A DNA stretch of 64,000 nt from Gonapodya sp. JEL0774. Taxonomy: Eukaryota > Monoblepharomycota > Monoblepharidomycetes > Monoblepharidales > Gonapodyaceae. The stretch covers positions 62,001-126,000 of the forward strand of contig JADIIX010000060.1 in the NCBI GenBank assembly GCA_027604505.1, given 5' to 3'. The translations under genes were made by a program, and so were the position numbers. The notes beneath the pieces were generated by a model. That model saw only the letters and a program-made list of their open reading frames with translations, was not told the DNA's origin and made no database searches. How positions within the stretch are numbered: position 1 is the stretch's first letter; each line of letters starts with the position of its first letter. Shown piece by piece: positions 55,982-64,000 of the stretch.

Positions 55982-58900
55982 ATGCTGAGCTCTGCTTCGT
56001 CTTCTGTCATGTCTGCATCCACAGCGAACGGAATGGAGGGCGTCCTCGACTTTTCGCGGGAGTTGGACATTTCACTTCTCGACAGTGTCGTGGGGACGCT
56101 CTATGGACCACCAGGACCAAACGTGAGTGTATTTTCGGGACAAGTGGATCGGTGGATTGTGACTCGAGGGGGGGGGGAGGGACGGGACGTCTGGGGGGGA
56201 GCGATGAAGTGTACACTGGTGCCAAAACAGTTGCGACGGGCGTTTTTTCAAGCTGGATGCCCTGCATTCGACGATCGCATCTCTGCTATCCTGCATCTGT
56301 TTGAGTTTCGACTCACCGAGAGGTCGCGCGGTGGGGACCTCGTGAAGTGATGACATGGTTGGAACAGGGTTCGGGAACCGGGGTGACGACCGATGGGGAT
56401 AACCCGGGAACAAGGACGACAATCTGTATCATGCTCATGAGAGGCAGGATTTCACTGCTTGTGAGGGAGTAGTGCTTGCGGCTCGAGTGATTCGGGATAT
56501 CCTGAACAAAGTGCCAACAGGAGGATGAGACGACCATCGCAATCTCGGCACCAAAGTATCTCGTGAACCGGCATTTTGGACTGTCTATGGCGACTTTAGC
56601 AGGGTGGAGTGTCCATGTGGATTCTCTCTAACCACCCCATCCCCCTCTACTTCCTCCGGTCGGATGTATTCTCTCTGCTCCTCTCATCTTCTTTCGCCTA
56701 CTCATCCCTCATTGTACGATTACACCGCGCCCATTTCCTCCCGTTATCACGTTTTCTGGGTCCGCTCCCGCCTGTGCGCACATAGCAACAAATCGCGTCC
56801 AAAATTTTGACGGAGTTCCAAAGCCACCCGGACTCATGGCAGCGAGTGGATGGGATATTGGAAAGATCCGGGAATACGATGACCAAGGTGAGGAGAACTG
56901 ATGGGGCTGGGAATGTTTCCGTTCAACGACGTTTGGGAACGGCAGCGAGAGTAGGACGGGTGAAGAGAATCCAGTGAGCCTGGGATTAGTAGAAGAAGAC
57001 AATCGCTGTTATCAAGTTCGATTTACATGGGTCCTTCTTCAAGACCGGGGGGGGAGGGATCCCATATCTCTGTCGATGACAGCCGAATGTCTATCTGAAT
57101 ATGGGAGATTGTGACGGGCACTGATAATCACCTTGCCCTGTCAGTTTCTTGCCCTCTCTATCCTTGAAAACCTTGTCAAAACACGATGGAAGATTCTCCC
57201 TGTAGACCAACAGCAGGGTGAGTTATTCTGTGCGAGACGAGGTGCAGATTCGTGACTCACTGCATGGGACATTGCGGCCCCATAACCTAGGCATCAAAAA
57301 CTTCGTCGTATCCATCATCATCAAAACTTCGGGGGAAGAGATTAATTTGACGAAGGAGCGCACATACTTGGCGAAGCTCAACATGGTGTTGGTGCAGGTG
57401 AACAAATTGCTTCGAAATGACGGGTATCCATGTGTCATATTGACCTATTGTCGCCATGCACTCGCCGGCGTAATCTCCATTCAGATTCTGAAACAGGAAT
57501 GGCCAGCAAAGTGGCCTAGTTTCATCCCTGAAATCGTCGCCTCCAGCAAACAGAACGCATCGCTCTGCGAGAACAACATGGCGATTCTAAAATTGCTCAG
57601 GTAAGTGGAGATTTTGTACGCCGTCGGTGCAGATGTCAATGATGTTGAGCGCTTTGTGTACAGCGAGGAGGTTTTTGACTTCTCCGCAGAGCAAATGACC
57701 CAATCTAAGACGAAAACGCTGAAGCAACAGATGTGCAACGAATTTGCGGAAGTGTTTTCGTTGTGTCGGGACGTTTTGGAAACGGCAACGAAGGTGTCAT
57801 TGGTACGAGCGACTTTGGAGACCTTACTTCGATTCCTCAGCTGGATTCCGCTCGGCTATATCTTTGAAACCAATATCATCCAAATTTTGAGGGATAGAGT
57901 GAGAACATTGTTAACATTGCCGTTTGAAGGTCGTAGAAATTGTATTCAATGTCTTCTACCCCACAGTTCCTCGAGGTCATCATCTTCCGAAACATTACCC
58001 TCAAGTGCCTGACTGAAATAGCTTCCCTCTCCGTACCTCCTGAATATACACCGAAAGTCGTGGAGCTGTACCACGCCGTGACTGCCAGCATTCAGAAGAT
58101 TATTCCTGCGGGAGCTGGTGAGGTGGAACAGGCACTCTGGGTGGACTTGTAAATTTTCTGGCTCTAATCTCTCTTCAATCAAAGAACTCGACGTCATCTA
58201 CGAATCAAGTGCTACAGATGATGATCAGCAATTCATTCAGAATGTTGCGCTTTTCTTCACCTCCGTTTTCCACCAACACCTTAAGGTGAGTTTTAGTATT
58301 CAATACATGAAATCGTGAGAGACGTTTGGAAACGCTTGAACTGTATTTCACGTGTGTGCTTAGCTCCTCGAGGCTAACGGCGATAGAGCCGCCCTCCTCA
58401 CCGGCCATGGGTACCTCCTTCGGATATCCAAGGTGAAGGAACGAGAGATTTTCAAAATTTGCCTTGTTTACTGGGCAAAACTTGTGAGTGCTTGGGGTTG
58501 CAGTACGCGCTTCTGCACGCGAAATTCGGTGATAACCTCCGCTCTCACTCAGTCGGAAGAACTCTTTAATGAAGCTCGAGCTGCGCCTTTCCATCCCTCC
58601 TCTATTCCACTTCTGAACCTCGCAACCTCTAATGGCTCAAATGGTGCGGGTCAATCACGGCTTCAAAATTATGCCGAACTCTTGCGGCATCTCCGTGCCG
58701 TCATGATCGAGCGCATGGTGAAACCCGAGGAAGTGTTGGTTGTAGAGAACGATGAAGGCGAAATTGTACGGGAGTTTGTTCGGGAGAGCGATACCGTGCA
58801 ATTGTACAAGGATATGAAGGAGGTCCTCGTATATCTGACCCACCTGGATATGGAAGATATGGAAACAATAATGATCGAGAAGTTGAACAGGCAGGTGAGA

Positions 58901-61262
58901 CGCAGATGATGAAAGTTCGAGATGTCATATGTGTGATATCTCACATTGGTTTTTGCTGTGCACAGGTTGACGGTTCGGAGTGGTCATGGGACAATCTGAA
59001 CAAGCTCTGTTGGGCGATTGGCTCGATCTCGGGTTGTATGCACGAGGAAATGGAGAAGCGGTTCCTTGTACAGGTCATAAAGGAACTTCTCGGGCTGACG
59101 GAAGCGAAGCGTGGCAAGGACAACAAGGCGGTGTGCGCTTCCAATATCATGTATGTGGTCGGCCAGTACCCACGCTTCCTCAAGCAGCATTGGAAGTTCT
59201 TGAAGACTGTCGTCAACAAGAACTTTGAGTTTATGCACGAGTCTCACGAGGGTACGTTGAGCTTGAAACTGCTGTTGTAGAAAAGTTGCCTCTGAAGATT
59301 CTTACAATACCGCTCACAGGGGTTCAAGACATGGCGTGTGATACATTCATGAAGATCGCCACAAAGTGCAAGCGCCAATTCATTATGCAACAGACAGGAG
59401 AAGTCCAGGCTTACATCGAGGACATTTTGACGCAGATTCCAGAGATTACGTCAGACTTGCAGCCGCACCAAGTGCATACATTCTATGAGGCTGTCGGTCA
59501 CATGATTTCTGCCGAAACGCGGAAGGCCGTCCAAGAGCGTTTAATCATTAAGTTGATGGAACTTCCGAACGTCGCCTGGGATACGCATATCGCACATATA
59601 TCACAAAAACGTGAAGTCCTGAACGAGCCTGAGGTAATTAAAATCTTGGGAAACATCTTGAAGACGAACGTGGCTGCATGCACATCTATTGGAGGAGCGT
59701 TTGTTGTTCAACTCGGCCGAATATACCTGGAGATGTTGGGACTGTACAAAGAGGCGAGTGAACTGATTTCTCAGCAAGTTGCGGCGCAAGGTGAGAGGGT
59801 CGGCAGTTCCTTCATGATAAGTTCGAGGTCGCTTCATTTTCCCGTTCATCGCAGGGCTCATTGCTGCGAAAACTCCACGCGTGCGCGGTTTCCGTACCAT
59901 CAAGAAGGAGGTTTTGAAGATGATCGAAACATACGTGATGAAGGCCGATGACCTCAATCAAGTCGCCACTAGTATGCTTCCACCCCTGTTGGAGGCTGTT
60001 CTTTTGGACTACAAGCATAATGTAGAGCCTGCAAGGGATGCCGAGGTTCTCAACGTTATGGCAGCGATTGTGTCTCGTCTGGACGTGGGTGCATGATTGT
60101 TACGTCCTCTCTTGCCAGACATAGATTGATCTGCTTTTAATGAATTTTTACTAGGTTCTGATTTTGGATCGTATTCCTGTCATTCTTGACGCTCTGTTTG
60201 AATGTACCCTAAGCATGATCAGCAAAGACTTCTCCGAATATCCCGAGCATCGCTCAGGATTCTTCAAACTGATCCGTGCCATTAATCAGTACTGTTTCCA
60301 AGGTTCGGTTCTATGGGCAATAACAAAATGTTTCTTGGTTGTTTTGGCTTCATCAAAATTCTGACTCTTTTCGTGTATTTGAACGAACGTACACGCAGCA
60401 CTCTGTGTACTTCCCGCACCGCAGTTCAAGCTCATCATGGACAGCATTGTATGGGCATTCAAACACACTATGCGAGACATCGCCGAAATCGGCCTTTCCA
60501 CAATGTCGGAAATTATCGACAACTTTGAGAGAGCCGATCGGTCGCTGTCCAATGCTTTCTTCCTAGCATACTTCGTCAGTGTGCTCAACGACATCTTTTT
60601 TGTTCTCACCGACACGGAGCACAAAGCTGGTTTGTATTCGACAGATTTCCTGGATGTCAGCATTCCATTCGAACTTATATGAAATGTATTTGATATTCGC
60701 AGGTTTCCGATTCCAAACACAGGTTCTTCAACAGCTTGTCCGTTTGATTGAATCAAACGCCATAGGTGCACCCCTCGCTTCGGGTGTGCCAGGATTCCCC
60801 AACCCAAACGCCTCGAATCAAGAATTCTTCCGCCAATACCTTGCCAACCTCCTCGCCACCGCGTTCCCTCACCTCCAACCAAACCAAATTCACGGTTTCA
60901 TCCACGGTATGGAAACCATGTATGCGGACCCGAATACTTTCAAGCTGCACGTTCGAGATTTCCTTATTCAGCTGAAGGTAGGCATGGATGCCATCCGGGC
61001 CGCTTTCGTTGGTAACCGCACAAATGCTGGGCTCCCGTACGATCTAGGAATTCTCAACTGCAGACAACGCAGATCTTTTCTTGGACGAAAAGGAGGCCGA
61101 GGCTGAAGCCAAAAAGAAGGCTGACTTTGAAGCGAAGTTGCTCATTCCGGGAATGCTGAAACCTTCAGAACGGTGAGATCGTAGCTCAGTATGGGACCCT
61201 GTCGTGTTTCTGAACCTTTCTTTGATCATTCTGGCAGGCCGGAGGATGGAATGATGGACTGA
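55982..61262 (+). CDS. XPO1: Exportin 1 (CRM1), nuclear export receptor
   Basis: The start [20 protein letters not shown] leads to [20 protein letters not shown] (exon 1, 55982-56122). After a 663-nt intron come [20 protein letters not shown] (exon 2, 56786-56887) and [20 protein letters not shown] (exon 3, from 57145). Further matches: [77 protein letters not shown]-type, [137 protein letters not shown]. It ends [22 protein letters not shown]1 with RanGTP exports NES cargo. The complete HEAT array is present, about 1,060 residues. The residue matching human Cys528 is Thr. Confidence 0.96.
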
Positions 61263-61628
61263 TTGTGATTTACAGGTTTAGCTATCATGTTGTAGTAATT
61301 GGTCTAGAAATTGACCTGCGCACCATTTGACGAAATAGTTGGTCTTTCCCAAGTCGGAGAGATACGGTTCCAACAAGGATCTATTGGGTTTCTGCGTTAC
61401 TGGGATACAGGAGACTGATAGCCATGATGAACTTACGTGGAATGTCGCGCTCATATTACAATAATGTACCGAATGCCGTCCGACCTCCACCTCACAATGA
61501 TGGTCACAGGATCACCGGTTCTAACGATCGTCTCACACTCGTGCAACAGGTCAAGTATTGTCTATCGCCTGCCTCTCCAATACACAATGTCTAATTCACA
61601 TTCATTTATGTATGAATCGAAACCACCC
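61263..61628. other. Convergent intergenic region
   Basis: Between the XPO1 and COX15 3' ends. No gene seen. Confidence 0.5.
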
Positions 61629-63917
61629 TCATTTCGGCACTGTCCTCATAGCCTGCGCCAACCAAATTGCCGCCGAGTAGACGGCAACACTGCCCGCCTG
61701 GTGAGCTGATGCGAGAGGAATTGGGACGAGATAGAGCAGGGTAAATATACCGAGCGCCGCCTGCGGGGAAGTCACAGGGAGATTAACAAGAACGGTTAGA
61801 AGGAAGCACAGAACGACAATCAGTGGGGAAAATTGAATCATACCTGACAATACGCGAGCGCCATCACGGCGTGTAAAGCAGCTTTAGCTTGCCGGGGAAT
61901 GGGAAGTCGCCGGCCATATGCGAATAAGGCGGTAGAGGAGACAAGAGTGGTATAAGCCTGCATGTGAAGCAAGGCGGATCCCGAAATAATTTTCATGCCA
62001 GTACTAATTAGTGCGTACTCATGTGCGAAAGTGCCACAAACCATCGCACTCCAACCTACCAACATCCTATGATCGAACTGCACCGCACTAGGATTCTCCA
62101 CCAAGTTGCGCCACTTCTCTACCTTTTCGCCTTTGGAATCGATCATGTTCCACATGTCGGAAGGTACGATGTTGCCCCCCATGAATGGCCACTCATTGTA
62201 AACCAAGCCGGCGTCGAGGCCGGCCACGAGGGCACCTGGATGGAAATAGTGGAGGTGCCAGACATCAAAAATTGTAAAGAATTCGTGAAAAGAGGTGGAA
62301 AGTGCACGAAATCATTGCACGTACCAGAGAACGACGTTAGGAATACTAAGCCTGCCAAAGCGACAGCTAGTCCTCTAAGGGGGCGTAGTGCAGGGTTGTT
62401 GAGTTTGTCTCGAAGGAGCTTATAGTTCGATCCGGGGTAGGACAGGAGCATGCAAACTTTAGTCAGGAGCGGGGATCGGTGATTCTGTCGATCCTTCCGA
62501 TCCGCGCACCTGCAAGTTCTTTGTCCCAACATTTCCCCTCAGCACATCCAATCCTACCCACAATGACCCTCCGTACACGAGAAATGCTGTCATCAAGTGA
62601 GCCGCCAAGCGATACTGAGACACTCGGGGAAGAGGGTTGGGGCGGGCTTCCAGGTGGTCGGGGTCGAGACCGGATTGGACCATGTACCAGCCCAGTGCGC
62701 CCTGAAATGGATTTGAGAGAGCGGCGAAAAAGTTTAGGCATCGGATTACATGGAGGGGGACTTAGAGTCGATGCTCATAGTCCCTCGTTGTGTGCTTGCG
62801 CATCACCTCCCCAAACCACCACCTAACAGACTTGACCAAACGGCATATCACGACCGCACAACACACTCAATCCAACCACAACTTACCTGTACTCCAATCA
62901 ACCCACCAATACCGGTAACTCTCCAAAGCGTCTTGTTACTGAAACGGCCCCTCGCTACGAAGTATCCGAAAGGCAATAAAAACGCCAGTCCAATAGCCCT
63001 TCCCCACATCCGGTGTGCCCACTCGTAGTAAAATATACGCTTGAATTCAGATAAGGAGAGAGAATGGTGCAAACTGGCATCCACGTTGGCAAGAGGGTTC
63101 ACAAGGGGTGCGAAAACATTCGATGCAGAGGAGGAGGAAAGACAAACAGAATGAATGAATATAAACCATAGGTCCTACCACTGCATCTTTCGCAGTGCGC
63201 AGTGAGCTTCTTCCAGCGGGGTTTCTTTGCCCTTCGCCAGATGACCCTTGCGATTGGGGTGAAATCTCACACTTTATATTCTGGAGTCGCCTTGTACTTC
63301 GCAAACTCCTCCATCCACTCATCCTCACTGCTTGGCGCCTTCATGCCCTTTATCAGGTTCCATTCCGTTATACTCAATCCAGACTCTGTCAACCGTGTCA
63401 GTCCACCCAGTACAATGATACCGTAGGTCAATCCAACGAGGGAGAGGAGCCAGTACGCGACGGAGGGCGGATCCGTCCTTGTGGACGAGTCTGAAGCCGA
63501 TTCAGAGGAAGAAGATTCGGAAGAAGAGTCGGAATAGGTAGAATCTGCTGTTACAGTTCCTACGGAAGTCGCGAAGTTCCGTATAGTGTGAACAGGGAGA
63601 GTGTGAGCATTGGAAGAGCTCCGAAGACCAAGAGGAGAGTGTCGATTTTCGTAGAAAGGCTGAGAACATCCACGTGCCGAAGAAGGAAGGACAAGAAAAC
63701 CACGGTACTGTAGAGTGCCAACGATTTCATTGGCCTCCAAATTGGAAAATAGTGAACCTCCAGTCATCCTCGCCACCCTGATCGCCCTCTTGGTCGTGTT
63801 TACTGAAGTCGCCTTCCCTACCCATTGTGTCTGCCCGTATGTCCCCAAAACTCGACAGCTCAACGATCTGGCAGGTGCCGCCGAGCGAGCCACGCGCGAC
63901 ACCAGCGGAAAATGCAT
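61629..63917 (-). CDS. COX15: Haem A synthase COX15
   Basis: A mitochondrial inner-membrane enzyme converting haem O to haem A for cytochrome oxidase. From ATG 63917: [20 protein letters not shown], an Arg/Ser/Ala-rich presequence, then a Ser-rich acidic linker. Family core: [186 protein letters not shown]. It ends RTVPK. The four haem-ligand histidines (EWAHR, LAAHL, QFDHR, SAHQ) are all visible. The upstream frame opens with a TTG, so the first ATG is taken. The exon just after PEYK is inferred ([13 protein letters not shown]). Confidence 0.95.
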
Positions 63918-64000
63918 CGAGAAACAAGGAGAGATTGCGGATGCGAATTGAGTCCTGATGCTCGTCAATCAAAGGCTGGAAAGCTGTCGATTTGAAGTTG

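Noticed and set aside
1-64000. CRISPR arrays, bacterial operons, insertion sequences, rRNA genes, LTR retrotransposons
   Set aside because: No spaced identical repeats of array type, no reverse transcriptase or transposase motif, and no rRNA sequence was seen.

Overview
The window is a nuclear chromosomal segment of an intron-rich, compact eukaryote. It most likely comes from an early-diverging (zoosporic, chytrid-like) fungus. Fungus-type features are small genes on both strands, many 60-110 nt GT-AG introns, a siderophore-type MFS transporter and an OST2/SUA7/RPL23-style gene complement. Features that Dikarya mostly lack are a half-size ABCA transporter, a CHD6-9 type chromatin remodeller and a striatin next to each other. 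The species assignment is inference; no rRNA or mitochondrial marker is present.

Layout. 0-5.5 kb: small multi-exon genes (twin CX9C protein +, OST2/DAD1 -, ZNF706-like zinc finger +, a MUS81-like HhH fragment +) in GC-rich, low-complexity DNA with one 10-N gap. 6.4-16 kb: ribosomal protein uL14 (RPL23, +), chaperonin CCT4 (-, nine exons rebuilt to 534 aa) and an ABCA transporter (+). 16.3-19.6 kb: a large Pro/Ser-rich protein (-) with repeated PAWK motifs. 20.8-35.3 kb: three + strand genes, namely a CHD6-9 remodeller, striatin and a B-type cyclin. 35.6-38.3 kb: NAD(P)H-hydrate dehydratase NAXD (-). 38.6-42.6 kb: a decayed accessory patch with a broken kinase/Sel1-repeat locus and a truncated duplicate of the 5' end of NAXD. 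42.8-46 kb: a multi-pass membrane protein (-) and TFIIB (-). 47.2-48.9 kb: a single-exon siderophore transporter (-). 49-51.4 kb: poorly resolved reading frames. 51.8-53.3 kb: uL11 (RPL12, +). 53.3-56 kb: GC-rich DNA without a clear gene. 56-61.3 kb: exportin XPO1/CRM1 (+). 61.6-63.9 kb: haem A synthase COX15 (-).

Most genes are housekeeping genes and there is no operon-like logic. Divergent pairs share short 5' regions (OST2/zinc finger). Exon junctions were built by hand from GT/AG sites, reading phase and family similarity. Where a full set of exons was summed (CX9C, OST2, zinc finger, RPL23, CCT4, RPL12, PAWK protein) the total is a whole number of codons and, where a family length is known, fits it. 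For the long genes (ABCA, CHD, striatin, XPO1, COX15) start and stop are firm but some inner junctions are approximate.

The most unusual observations are: a 37-nt hairpin-rich repeat shared by two introns of RPL12; the NAXD segmental duplication with a destroyed splice acceptor; the Sel1 array that switches strand; a natural Thr at the leptomycin B site of XPO1; an abnormal Cys spacing in the TFIIB zinc ribbon; and terminal exons that carry only two to five codons.
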